Shown here: piece by piece, positions 11,596 to 22,714 of the stretch
Layout: each line of letters opens with the position of its first letter
How positions within the stretch are numbered: position 1 is the first letter of the stretch
Source of the DNA: Platerodrilus igneus
Taxonomy: Eukaryota > Arthropoda > Insecta > Coleoptera > Lycidae
Length of the DNA stretch: 64,000 nucleotides
Direction: 5' to 3'
Assembly: GCA_036346225.1 (NCBI GenBank)
Contig: JARFIW010001215.1
Location: forward strand, 4,788,501 to 4,852,500
The notes under the pieces: generated by a model
What the model was told of the DNA's origin: nothing
What the model saw: only the letters and a program-made list of their open reading frames with translations
Databases searched by the model: none
Position numbers and translations under genes: made by a program

Positions 11596-12142
11596 TTGCA
11601 AGCGCAAGAGATCACTGAACTCACCACACAAACCTACTTACGCAAATTCTTACAACTTTCCAAGAATCTTTCACACTCTGAAAAAACATCTCATCTGAAA
11701 ACTCTACGTAAACACAACATCAAAACAATCTATAGGCCCACTAATAAAATTTCACAAATATTACCAACCCTAAATGATTCTGAAAACAGTCTTAAAGTCC
11801 CAGGCGTATATAGTATACCTTGCAGCTGCGGTTTAGTATACATAGGAGAAACAGGACGGTCAGTACAGACTAGATGAGGTTATGCGATACTTAAGAACAA
11901 GCCAGTACAATCGCTCAGCGAAGGCCGAACACCGACATGAAACAGGCCATACCATTAACTTTGACAAGACGAAACTAATTGCCAGAATTCCATTTTTCTA
12001 CAATAGAAAAATCAGAAAATCCGTAGAAATGACTCGAAATTCTAATAATCTAAACAAATACGATGGCTACTACCTTTCCCCATTTGGAAAACAAGCCTAT
12101 GTTCACGAAAGCAGAACCGCGACGTTCACTGATCTGCTATGA
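11596..12142 (+). pseudogene. Penelope-like GIY-YIG endonuclease, frameshifted
   Basis: First segment 11596-11877 has a linker and then GVYSIPCSCG and LVYIGETGRSVQTR, the GIY and YIG strands of the nuclease. After a stop and frame change it resumes at 11882-12142 with AEHRHETGHTINF and IPFFYNRKIRKSVE, the usual C-terminal part of Penelope-type nucleases. GIY-YIG endonucleases cut target DNA for insertion. The linker upstream of the nuclease is present but the RT is missing, so this is a 5'-truncated, inactive copy. Confidence 0.85.
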
Positions 12143-12243
12143 CACTCCTCTCTATTCATGATCAGTCATGCATCAAGTTCTCGCCCTATATAAACTACCA
12201 CTTTTGCTACTTTCATCAGTTACTTTGCCACAAGACACTTTCT

Positions 12244-14530
12244 GAACGAACATATCTTGGTATAAATACTTCTGTTTAACAAGTTTTATTTTAACATCTC
12301 AGTAATAAAGGATAATGTACAAAACGAAATGTAATAATTACGTGAAGTTTCTCTTTTCTCAGGCTTTAATGCTTTTAAAAAGCTTCCAATCTATATAACA
12401 ACATAATTAAGACATTTATTACACCTATTTTCTACAAGCGTTAAGTATAGAAGTAAACCAAGAATGACAATGACATTTACATAATACTATTGCGATCAGC
12501 TGAGTTTGTTCACTGCTGCCACAGCAAATTTTATACAATAAGAAACTGTGAACTTACAATTATTTATTGGTAAAAACAAGTAAAAGCTCTGATAGTATAG
12601 ATGGGCTGGATTTATTTCGTGAGTTTATGCATTTCTAGACACTGTCAACATAAACCTGAACCTTCTAAACAATATTTTATTGTATGCAATAAATGGGATA
12701 TTTGTGATGATCTATTAAAACTATATTGCTAGCATGATGTTTGTAGGTCGTACTGTAGCATGTTGAATCTTGATGTTCAAGTGTATTTGAACCTATTGTG
12801 CATGTGATGTCATCCGCTATCTAATAATAATTCTGCTTTACAAATTTATCATGTTCTAAAATTTCTACTAAATTTTCTATAAAAACTTTATTTTTAATCC
12901 TGAAAACATTTACATGACATACCGAAGAAAGAAAGTGTGTGTACATCTCCCTTATGGTATGTATATATTTATTGTGCAATATTCTGTTTTAGATATATTT
13001 CTATCATGTACCACTATGGAGGAGTCTTGATTTACGCACTTATGATAAGAAACTTATTATAGGAAAACATCCTATAATAGGAATTGATGTTATAGAAACC
13101 AAACTTGATAGAACGTTTTATGCATTGTCTAGTTTTGATATCCATAAGGTAGTGTGTTATAGAACACATGCTGACTGATTTCTGCATTTGTAATTTTTGT
13201 GATGTTCTTATAGTTTTAAGTATACATTTAGAGTTGCCACGTATTTGAGATACCATTAACGTACAATTCAAAATTGTGCAGAAAAGTGGGTACACAAAGA
13301 AAAAAATAATATGTTTTATACAAATTATCCTTATTCAATAATAGATGCGTTATTTTACTGTTCATACTATGGATTCCAATATAATGTTCATTTTTAATGT
13401 ACCATGTACTTACTAACTTTTCAGTTTAATACTTATTGCTTTCGTCGGTTTTAAACAAATGTGTGTAGGTATTTAATATGCTAAGTAGAGCCTGCAACAT
13501 TGCGCACAAAGAGTCGGTAGTATCACTTTATTTAATTCACAGCATAAAAAATAATGTATTTTCTCATGTATGACGAAGATAATAATGTATAACCCGTTTA
13601 CCAAAAATAGTGTACTGCACTTTATGTTAATGTTTTTAAAGACATTTATGTGGCAGCTCTACATTTGTTATAGTAAAATTTTATATTTATTACAACTTTT
13701 GTTTTGTAAGTGTTAAGTTTATAACGTTAAACGTTTTTTTTATATAAAAATATTGTGATAGGGATGAAGTTACTATTTATTATTAAATGAATTTTTAATT
13801 ATTCAGGTATAATCAGTTCCTTTTTGCTAATTTAAATAAAATCGCTTTAAATAAATGTTAAGGTTATGCAGAATAGAAAATAGAAGTAGTAGCTGTTGCA
13901 TTTAGTATCAAGTTTGGGAATGTACCCAAAAATCAATTTATTATATATCTAGCAACCTTTACTATAGTTTGGGAATCGAACAATTTCTATTCATATAATC
14001 ACACTGCCTAGTTATAATCAATGCAAGTAGAAAATTATGCAGCATTATAGCTTATGTAGTTAGACTATTTAAAAGTATTTACATATTCAATCTATATATT
14101 GAAATGTTTCTTAAATATTCATGAATTTAAACTGTATCATTGCATAAACAATGTTGGTCATATACCATATTGAAATATAGCTTTTGCCCGAATCTGAGTT
14201 ACATTTAATCTGATTGGAGGTCTATCACGGTCATACTTCTTGTTTCACATGATTTTACTAGAATTCATGTTTACTAAGGAAATGATTAGAACTGCAAAAC
14301 TTTTTAAAATCACATATTCTTGTTTATAATAATGCTACAACTTTGAGAACGTTAAAGGATTTCTAATTGTAATTAAAACAACTTACAACTAAATCGTATT
14401 CTACCTTAGTTCCTGAGCTCATTGGTTCTATGATCGAAATTGTATATTTTAACACAATTTACTTTTACATTTCAAATGCAAAACCCTCCCTGCCCTCGCC
14501 GCATACTCCTAAACATTTTCTACTTTTCAG
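12244..14530. other. Long AT-rich intergenic stretch
   Basis: About 2.3 kb. Only short ORFs of no recognisable content and no clear splice sites or repeats. I see no gene. Confidence 0.5.
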
Positions 14531-14534
14531 AAAC

Positions 14535-14863
14535 TATTTGTTACCGGTGAAATAAGCATTAATAGAATTAAATTTTGATTTGCCCTGAAGCGGGCGGGAA
14601 CACGTAACAATATAAGGGTGCATCGGTCAACTGCAGTGGTACGAGAGTAGATTACTATGCTTAAATGAGGAAAGAAAAAGAAATAGAAAAATTATAATTA
14701 ACAAGGCTTAATTACAAGATTCTACATTACGTTATGACGTTATTTCTATGTGGAAAACTTATTCCGCATAAAATTCCCCTGCTTTAGTATATTAAAGTTG
14801 GTTATAATTAAAGAAATGTGTCAAAATAAAATGCTCCTTCCAAATACAACTATCACTGGGGTA
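14535..14863 (+). repeat. Dispersed repeat family A, copy 1 (left part)
   Basis: Shares ordered blocks with copies at 50475, 52183 and 55605: TGAAATAAGCATT, TTTGATTTGCCCTGAAG, GTAACAATATAAGGG, then GCATCGGTCAACTGCAGTGG and ACGAGAGT. It is cut by the Penelope-like insertion at 14864 and resumes after 17502 (TATCACTGGGGTAGCTGGAT). There is no coding potential. It is a non-autonomous repeat of unknown class about 350-400 bp long. Confidence 0.75.
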
Positions 14864-14904
14864 AATTCTCTCTGTATATTTCTTATGGTTTGTTTAGCAT
14901 TTGT

Positions 14905-15240
14905 CTTAATCTTCTTTGGGAATAAAACCACTCAAAGTTTTTAAAATCATCTTTATTTACGTTTCGATCCATGACCCAGCATCGTTGTCAAAATAAAAAA
15001 AAATTTCAAGTTTGCTATTTATGACATAAATTGAAGGTGACTTTGATTTATTGATGTTCGATATATTTGGTTTGAGTACATTAGGTGAAAATTTTGAAGT
15101 TTAAAAGGATGATTGCCTTCAATTTGTGTTGCGCCATGGGAACGACTTTTTAGGAAGCCAATACGCTTAATGTGAAATCAGCTGATTAATTTTTATTGTT
15201 AAATTTCATATAAATTCAATAATTTGAGGTTTGGAAAACA
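14905..15240. repeat. Left outer inverted repeat of the Penelope-like element
   Basis: Pairs with 17165-17500. It contains TTTACGTTTCGATCCATG near 14955, whose reverse complement gives a GGATC-GAAACG block with a short hairpin, and the CTGATTTCACATTAAGC-type block in reverse near 15165-15190. Confidence 0.8.
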
Positions 15241-15354
15241 TTTTTTAACATTTACTTTCTGCATGTTTGTTTAGCATTCTTCTTAATCTTCTTTGGGAAT
15301 TAAACCACTTATAGTTGGGAATTAAACCACTCCATAGTTCTTAAAATCATCTTT

Positions 15355-15640
15355 ATTTACGTTTTTGTTAATTGTGCTCTTAGTGTATTGTTGGTTCTAA
15401 ATACTGTTTTAATTCTGAATTTCTTTACTATTCTTTGTATTTTTTCGGACAATCCTTTTATGTATGGTATTGAGAGCATTTTTTGGTGTGTATCGTTGAA
15501 CAATATTGGTATCTGACAAGTATAAACCCGCCTTAGGGTCGCCTCAGAACCATATGAAAAATTCATAGAACAACATTGGTATCTGACAAGTGTAAACCTG
15601 CTATAAGGTCGCCTTAGAACCATGTTAAAATCTACCAAAG
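15355..15640 (-). pseudogene. Inverted fragment of the Penelope-like ORF
   Basis: Minus-strand reading that repeats part of the plus-strand ORF at 16050-16320: LVRYQCCSMNFSYGSEATLR and, further on, MLSIPYIKGLSEKIQRIV and TVFRTNNTLRAQL. It ends at a junction with the end-repeat block (TTTACG then the ORF). It is a truncated inverted copy, comparable to the inverted arm of the 10.5-12.2 kb element. Confidence 0.75.
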
Positions 15641-16029
15641 AGGTAACCTAAATCATTAGTTTCCCCTCAAAATAATTATAAAAAAACGACTGCTTAAGCC
15701 TTACGGTAAAGTAATCTCCACTTCTTTAATAACCATTCTTCCAATTGTATAAATAGAAACATGTTAAAAAATTCTTCTTAATCTTCTTTGGGAATTAAAC
15801 CACTCATAGTTATTAAAATCATCTTTATTTACGTTTCGATCCATGACCTAGGATCGTTGTCAAAATAATTATTTTGTTTATTTATTTATTTATTTTATTT
15901 ATTAAGAAGAATTTTTTAACATGTTTCTATTTATACAATTGGAAGAATGGTTATTAAAGAAGTGGCGATTACGTTACCGTAAGGCTTAAGCAGTCGTTTT
16001 TTTATATTTATTTTGAGAGGAAACTAATT

Positions 16030-16694
16030 ATGATTTGTGTTACCTCTTTGGTAGATTTTAACAAGGTTCTAAGGCGACCCTATGGCAGGTCTACACTTGT
16101 CAGATATCAATGTTGTTCTATGAATATTTCATATGGTTCTGAGGCGACCCTAAGGCGGGTTTACACTTGTCAGATACCAATATTGTTCAACGATACGCAC
16201 CAAAAAATGCTCTCAATACCATACATAAAAGGATTGTCCGAAAAAATACAAAGAATAGTAAACAAATTCAGAATTGAAACAGTATTTAGAACCAACAATA
16301 CACTAAGAGCACAATTAAAAAAAACAAAACCCAAAAACGCAATACAAAGATCAAGAAACTGCATCTGCAAAATACGGTGCGATTGTAACAAGTTTTATAT
16401 AGGGGAAAGTTCCAGACCATTTGAAGTTCGATTAAAAGAACATAAATCATATAAAAAATAAAAAATTTGAAAAATCCATGATTTGCCAACATGCTCGTCA
16501 TAAAAGAAAATGGGAGGACGCAAAAATTATCGACAAATAAGAAAACCACCAAAAACGCAAAATCAAAGAAGCTGCTTATATAACCCCACTTAAAAATAAC
16601 TGCGTAACAAACGAATCCGTGACTTTCAGTAAACAATGGTTTCCATTACTAAAAGAAATACAAAATGAAAATCAAATGCCCACAATATCTAGGT
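16030..16694 (+). pseudogene. Penelope-like linker and GIY-YIG endonuclease, broken
   Basis: Reading 16030-16461 carries the linker typical of Penelope-like elements (IPYIKGLSEKIQRIVNKF, TNNTLRAQLKKTKP) and a nuclease core (CICKIRCDCNKFYIGESS, then FEVRLKEHK). After a stop, another frame continues with CQHARHKRKWEDAKII, KRKIKEAAYI and a final KQWFPLLKEI. The GIY motif is weak (ICKI) while the YIG motif is intact. It lacks an RT and is inactive. The first ~25 codons overlap repeat sequence and are probably not original. Confidence 0.8.
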
Positions 16695-17164
16695 AGCATT
16701 GCAAGTTTTTTCTGGGTTTTCCTTGCGATATTCACATGAAATACAACCTACATACATGATTTCAATTTATACATACAATAACTAATTACGTAACAATAAG
16801 CATATTAGTAGCCCCTGTAAAAAAGCATTGGTATCTGACAAGTGTAAACCCACAATAGGGATACTTCAGAACCATATACAATCTTCGTTGAACAATATTG
16901 GTATCTGACAAGTGTAAACCTGCCGTAGGGTCGCCTCAGAATCATATAAAATATTCATAGAACAACATTGGTATCTGACAAGTGTAAACCCGCCATCGGA
17001 TCGCCTCAGAATCATGTTAAAATCTACCAAAGAGGTAGCCTAAATCAATTAGGTTCTCCCTCAAAATAAATATAAAAAAACGACTGCTTAGGCCTTACGG
17101 TAACGTAATCACCACTTCTTTAATAACCATCCTTCCAATTGTATAAATAGAAACATGTTAAGAA

Positions 17165-17500
17165 ATTTTTTGCAATCCTCAAGTTATTGAATTTATATGA
17201 AATTTAACAGTAAAAATTAATCAGCTGATTTCACATTAAGCGTATTGGCTAACTAAAAAGTCGTTCCCAGGGCACAACACAAATTGAAGGCAATTATTCT
17301 TTTAAACTTTAAAATTTTCACCTAATGTACTCAAACCAAATATATCGAACATCAAGAAATCAAAGTCGCCTTTAATTTATGCCATAAATGTCAAACTTGA
17401 GATTTTTATTTTGACTATGAACCTAGGTCATGGATTGAAACGTAAATAAAGATGATTTTAAAAACTTTGAGTGGTTTTATTCTCAAAGAAGATTAAGAAA
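17165..17500. repeat. Right outer inverted repeat of the Penelope-like element
   Basis: Reverse complement of 14905-15240 with scattered substitutions. It ends with GGTTTTATTCTCAAAGAAG just before the target duplication. The left end has about 40 extra bases beyond the corresponding point. Confidence 0.8.
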
Positions 17501-17502
17501 AA

Positions 17503-17545
17503 TATCACTGGGGTAGCTGGATATCCTCTACAATTTGCTGGATTT
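17503..17545 (+). repeat. Dispersed repeat family A, copy 1 (right end)
   Basis: Starts with the second copy of the 13-bp target duplication and continues TAGCTGGATATCC, matching the 3' end of family A copy 2 (GTAGGTGGATATC near 50860). Confidence 0.65.
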
Positions 17546-17550
17546 AACTT

Positions 17551-18010
17551 GTTATGGTATTCCGTGCAGATAAGAAAGAAAGTAAGCAAAGAAATTAGCC
17601 TGCACTGAGCACCGCAACACAAAAAAAGAGAAAAAGAATCGTAAGTAATGCCATGCTAGCTAAAACGTTGTAGAGTAGGGTGGATCAGAAAGAAAGAAAA
17701 AGAAAACCTTATGAGAGAAAACTTATTTGCAACAGCTTTAATCAAAACGTTATAAAAAGGAAAAGCAACCCGCGAAGAAAACAATATTTATCCAATGTGT
17801 TCCAGAGGATTTACACAGTACACAAATCTTCGCAAAAGCAATCGATACACTCATTAATCTGTTACGGTATTCCGTGTAAAGAAAAAAAAATAAAGCAAGC
17901 AAAGAAAATCGCTAGCACCGAATACCGCAACAAAACAAGAATTCATAGAATTAATGACGTACTAGCTGAAACGTTGTAGAGTGGGGTGGGTCATACAGAA
18001 AACCTCAGGA
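17551..18010. repeat. Two-unit tandem repeat, about 310 bp period
   Basis: A block beginning GTTATGGTATTCCGTG (17551) recurs as GTTACGGTATTCCGTG (17861). Both units then contain a purine-rich stretch, an ACCGCAACA motif, a TAGCTGAAACGTTGTAGAG-like motif and GGGTGG. The second unit is truncated. A 99-codon frame here (17680-17979) is basic and low-complexity, and I take it as non-coding. The class of repeat is unknown. Confidence 0.6.
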
Positions 18011-18554
18011 TGTAGATTTAGTACAAACTTTAATTAACAAACAAGGCCTCAAAAGGAATATTGTCGGTTTAGCGTGTTAACCTTCCAACTCCATTGGAGC
18101 AAATGTTTCAGGAGAAGGAAAAAACTTCACATAAAAGTTAATATAGAATCAAATAGAGAAACTAAAATTTCATTCGCGTATTGACTGTGACTGAACGTTA
18201 TGACTATATAAACAAATACACTTCTAGACTCTTGTGGCTTTTATTAATATTTAAATCACATAGCAGGTTTCCTGATCTTGCTAGCATTATTATTTTGGAT
18301 TTGGCAGTTTTTAAAAAGGAAGTAGTTATGGAAAGTTAAACGCAATACTTGTTGAAATACAATTTTTATTTAACTATCAACAAAAGTTCAAGTAATTATT
18401 ATTCGCTAGCCTGACCAAACCAAAAACACTAATAGTTTCATACAAAACTCAAAAAGCTTTTTCTAAAAAAATCTATAAAATACATTATTATAGAAAACAT
18501 TTTAACAATTATGCTACATAATACAACAAACTACAGAGAAAACATACATAGTAA
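18011..18554. other. Short gap before the transposase 3' end
   Basis: AT-rich with no recognisable feature. It may hold the 3' untranslated end of the minus-strand transposon. Confidence 0.35.
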
Positions 18555-20994
18555 AAACGTTCTTTCAGTCTTTTCGTACTCGTGTGGTAAGTTGTCATAA
18601 TAATCGTGAAAATCTCTATGCATAGTTGATTTTAAACCTTGAAGGTCTTCAAATTTTCTGGCTTTAATTGCTTTAGTATCTTTGTAGAGTCTAGGCAACT
18701 TGCTGCGTAGGAGCGGTTTTACAGACTTTAATTTACTTTGAGGTAATGGAAGCCAGTCCAGTAAATCTCAATTTATACAGTATGTCTACATCAGATGTGT
18801 ATTTTAAAGCACGAAGATGTCACTTTTGGATCTTTGCCACGACCAGGCTGAATACCTCTAAAAACTGAATAGTATCAAAATTTTTAAAGAAATCGTGAAG
18901 TAAGTAGGTAACGTTGTATCGACGTGGTTTCTTTCCGGCGGCTTTGAAAATTGCAAGATAGTGTGCAGGAACATGAATAGATTTGTTTTTTAAAGCACGT
19001 TCTACAGTTGAGTGCACACAATCGGCTTCCATTTGTGTGTGCCCTGGTTCAAGAAATTTTTGTTCTATGGTTACTTTGTTTTGGATATGGCATTCGACAG
19101 AACATTTCTGTTTTGATACATATAACATATAACATTTTAACTTTGGTTGTATCTGATGGTATATTATTTGGTATAATCTGGTTTTCTAGAAAATCCACCC
19201 AAATACTTGCAAAATCTTCAGCATTTATTTCTCCTACCTCGTTCCAGAGATAGCAGTTACCATCTTTATTAATGATATTGTAGAAGGCTAGATTATGCAC
19301 TTGTAACTTTGCTTTATAATATAGACTGCTAATATTTGATTTAGGTGGCATAAGTACTGGTTGCAGGTCCACAGTAAAAACAGTATTTTCTGAAACTTTA
19401 TCCTTTGTCTTTTCTGTCCTCGCCTCTTCTTTTTTCTTTAGGTGTGTATTATAGTACTCTTCACATAATTGACTTGTATTATAGGCTGCACATTTATCTC
19501 GCTGAACCTTTTTTGGCTGGGACAGGGCAAGATTTCTAATGTCAAATATTTCATGAAAAATGGCTATTGAAAGTGAATGTACATTACGCCTTTTACACCA
19601 ATCGTTGATATGAAAATGATACAGACTTTTCTTCGAGGACTATTCGGGTAATAAATATATTTTGTTGAATCAGCACGACAATAGTGGGATTCCAAAACAG
19701 GTAGGGCGTCAAAAAGCTTCCATTTCTTTACGTTTTTTTTCAAAAGCTTTGAAGTGGTATTAAGTTTGATAGTTCTTTGTTTGTCTCCTCACCAGTGTGT
19801 AATTGTTTTTTCCAATTCAAACGTCCACCTGCCTATTTCCATAGTATTTAAAAATAAAGTTCTGAATATTCTAATAACGAGATTGTTAATTTTTAAATGG
19901 TAAATTAAACTTTGTTCCCTTCTGGACACATTGTCTTTTCGGCCTCGTGGTCTTTTTATGAGTATGCAGGTTACTAAGTTCGCAATGTAGGTTTTCTTCT
20001 CCTCCCAAATCAATTTCCAAAATTGTTGAAACAATTTTGTTCTTTCGTTTTCAGTGATAGATGCACACTTCAGAAGTCCAGTTTTATTTTCTTTACATGT
20101 ACACTTACTTTTCATAGCCTGTGGTTGTTGATAGTTTCATGTTCCATTAATATTTAATCGATCAATTTCCTACCTTGTTTTTTTTCTACAAACCAGGTAC
20201 TTTTTTTAACTTGCGCTCTTTTTTATGCTTTTTTGATTTTTGTGGATAATCATCTGAAATATCTGAATCGGAATGGAATTCATAAAGAACTAAACCTTCT
20301 CGATCACTCTCATCTGTTATGGGATCTTCTATGACATCGACATCACCACGTAGGTAAATATTATTATTGTTAACTGGTTCAGTAATTTCAGGTTGGATAA
20401 CGAGGGTATTATTAATTATTTGTGAATTATCTGATATCTCGTCATCGGCATAGAATAAACTGCTACATTTATTTTCCGCATAAATTAAATACTCTAATTT
20501 TATCCTTTGTTAATTCATTGCTCATTCGAATAAACTCCGTTTCAATCCTTAAACTCTTCAACAACCCCCTGTATAATGTACCTGTTCAGTATAAGTCCGC
20601 TTAACATAATTAATAATAAACACGCTCTCGAATAAAATCCTCAACTCAAATCCCTTTTGCTTTTAAAACGAAAATTTATTCGATAAATTAAATAGTCTAT
20701 GCCTTGTTTTAGGTATCCCGTAATCTCTTAAATTCTTCAACAACATCCTGTTTACAATAAGTACGCTTGCTACAAATTTTCATGTTGAACTTATTTATTT
20801 CGAAACGACAAGTTTATACTACAATTAAATAGTTTATATCCTGTTTTAGGTACCTGTTATCGTGGTATACATTACAACCACGTATAATGGTTTTCTCTAT
20901 TGTTCCAATGTAAAGACTTTCGCGCTTTGATAAGCGAGAATTTGCAGTTCGAATTCATGTTATTTGAACCATTGTTGAATTTGCATCTACAGCT

Positions 20995-22310
20995 TGAGAT
21001 GAGGGAATGCAGGTAGACGTGATATATACAGATTTGTCAAAGGCATTTGATCGACTAGATCACAATTTGTTACTTCGGAAACTGTCTTACATGGGCTTTA
21101 CACCTCAGCTACTGACCTTTTTCTTCTATTTAAATAATTGAATGTCGATTATTGCTACCTCTGGAGTTCCACAAGGCTCTGTCCTTGGCCCCTACTTCTT
21201 TATCATTTTCATCAATGATGTTGTTGTTGATATTGATTGTGAATGTTTAATCTATGCAGATGACATAAAATTATTCAACACGATAAGTCAAATAGAAGAT
21301 TGCTTAAAACTGCAGCAGAATCTAAATAATCTACATTTCTGGTGTATTACAAACAACCTCCCAATTAATCCTGATAAATGTTCTGTTTCAAATTATTCTA
21401 GAAAGCATAATATAATTAAATTCCCTTATAGCATTGAAGGTTTAGTGCTTCAAATCACCGATAGTGTTTTTGATCTTGGTGTATTGTTTGATGCTAAGTT
21501 AACATTTAATTTGCATATCCTCAACACTATTAGGGCTGCACATAAATCGCTGGGTTTTGTTATTAGGATGGGTAAATACCTCACTATTGATACTCTAAAA
21601 ATATTATTTTTTGCCTACGTTAGGTCGAAATTGGAGTATTGTAGCATAGTCTGGAATTCTTCATATGCAGTCTATATAAATATGATTGAGAAGGTACAAC
21701 GTCACTTTCTTAAATACCTAGCATACAAGGAGGACTCGGTTTATCCATGTATAGGTTACGACCATAACCTACTTCTACGCAGATTCTCTGTAACTAGACT
21801 TAAATCGCGACGTGATTTAAGTGCTGTGGTATTTCTCTATAAAGTCGTTAATAACTTAATAGACACTCCCTATTTATTATCTGCTGTAAATTTCCGAGTG
21901 CCTACATCTACCAGGGGCGACGATATGTTTTATTTAAACACCCCAATAACCAATGTGCTTAAGTTTTCCCCTCTGTACTTTATGTGCACAACATTTCAAA
22001 ACAAATGTAAATCTCTTGATATCTTCCATGTTTCTTTGTCGCACATTAAATCAACTTGTCTGTGCACAGATTAACCAATTATTTTAGTGTTCCTTGCCTA
22101 CCCATTATCTGCCTTTCCTTGTGTTTTGACTGTATTCTCTTTCAGGTTATGTTTTACGGTTTTTGTTTTTTTCTTGTTTAATTTTATACTTATTGTATTT
22201 ACTTATTTGACATAATTCCTTTTTTAATTTTTGTATTAAGGTTTTTGATTTGGTGCCTACTTTGTAATTGGGTCTAACCTGTTAAGTAGTGTATATGAAT
22301 AAATAAATAA
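20995..22310 (+). mobile_element. 5'-truncated Jockey/CR1-like LINE
   Basis: RT starts mid-domain (VIYTDLSKAFDRLDHNLLL, 21026-21080) and continues after an in-frame TGA to the protein's normal end at 22074. It is followed by a short UTR and a terminal (AATA)n run at about 22298-22310, the usual tail of such elements. The lack of ORF1 and endonuclease shows 5' truncation at insertion. It lies between the arms of the inverted-repeat element and so inserted later. Confidence 0.85.
21142..22074 (+). CDS. LINE reverse transcriptase, C-terminal two thirds
   Basis: 310 codons with no break. It contains SGVPQGSVLGPYFF (about residues 7-20) and LIYADDIKLFN (about 36-46, intact catalytic DD). Then come VFDLGVLFDAKLTFNLH and an EKVQRHFLKYL block of the thumb and connection. 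The protein is missing the start of the RT domain, which is partly visible upstream behind the stop at 21139-21141. It is the youngest-looking LINE in the window. Confidence 0.85.
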   Translation: MSIIATSGVPQGSVLGPYFFIIFINDVVVDIDCECLIYADDIKLFNTISQIEDCLKLQQNLNNLHFWCITNNLPINPDKCSVSNYSRKHNIIKFPYSIEGLVLQITDSVFDLGVLFDAKLTFNLHILNTIRAAHKSLGFVIRMGKYLTIDTLKILFFAYVRSKLEYCSIVWNSSYAVYINMIEKVQRHFLKYLAYKEDSVYPCIGYDHNLLLRRFSVTRLKSRRDLSAVVFLYKVVNNLIDTPYLLSAVNFRVPTSTRGDDMFYLNTPITNVLKFSPLYFMCTTFQNKCKSLDIFHVSLSHIKSTCLCTD

Positions 22311-22714
22311 ACATGAAAATTTGTAGCAAGCGTACTTATTGTAAACAGGATTTGTCAAAGAATTTAAGAGATTACGGGATACCTAAAACAAGGCATACAC
22401 TATTTAATTTATCGAATAAATGTTCGTTTTAAAAGCAAAAGGGATTTGAGTTGGGAAATTTATTCGAGAGCGTGTTTATTATTAATTATGTTAAGTGGGC
22501 TTATACTGAACAGGTACACATATGGGTGTTGTTGAAGAATATAAGGATTGAAACGGAGTTTATTCGAACGAGTAATGAATTAACAAGGGGGAAAAATAGG
22601 GCAATTAATTTATGTGGAAAATAAACGTAACAAAACGATAATCGTTTTGAGATAGCTTTGGTTCGATTATGTCAATATTACTGTTAATGGAGAAATCACT
22701 ATTAACGGTATCTA

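Larger units (their letters stand above)
10513..12243. mobile_element. Penelope-like element fragment with inverted arm
   Basis: Right part (about 11590-12150, +) encodes a GIY-YIG endonuclease region. Left part (about 10668-11210) is a long inverted copy of 11697-12243, so the same 3' sequence faces itself across about 490 bp. Penelope-like elements are known to carry terminal repeats in direct or inverted orientation (pseudo-LTRs), which fits. The reverse transcriptase domain is absent. The left arm extends further outward (to about 10513) and ends with a CTGATGA...GAAAC motif on the minus strand. No target duplication was found. Confidence 0.8.
14864..17502. mobile_element. Second Penelope-like insertion, with long inverted ends
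   Basis: Flanked by a perfect 13-bp direct repeat TATCACTGGGGTA (14851-14863 and 17503-17515), the target duplication. The uninterrupted site occurs in family A copy 2 (CATCACTGGGGGTAGGTGG near 50847). The outer ~300 bp (14905-15240 and 17165-17500) are inverted repeats of each other. Inside lie further inverted and direct copies of a second block (15690-15775, 15905-16015 inverted, 17085-17160) and a GIY-YIG endonuclease reading at 16030-16694. This fits a Penelope-like element with several terminal-repeat copies. No RT domain is visible. Confidence 0.8.
20464..22629. mobile_element. Inverted-repeat element carrying a LINE at its centre
   Basis: Left arm 20464-20790 and right arm 22311-22629 are inverted copies of about 320 bp. 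Shared blocks are AATAAACTCCGTTTCAATCC, TATACTGAACAGGTAC (as written on the right arm) and AGGTATCCCGTAATCTC. Outer ends are TACATTTATTTTCC and GGAAAATAAACGTA. Between the arms are about 200 bp of element sequence (20790-20990) and a 5'-truncated LINE. It sits inside the minus-strand transposase gene. A related piece without LINE lies at 32010-32230. No transposase of its own is seen, and the class is unknown. Confidence 0.75.

Noticed and set aside
17680..17979. 99-codon basic frame
   Set aside because: Lysine-rich low-complexity reading inside a tandem repeat, with no recognisable domain.
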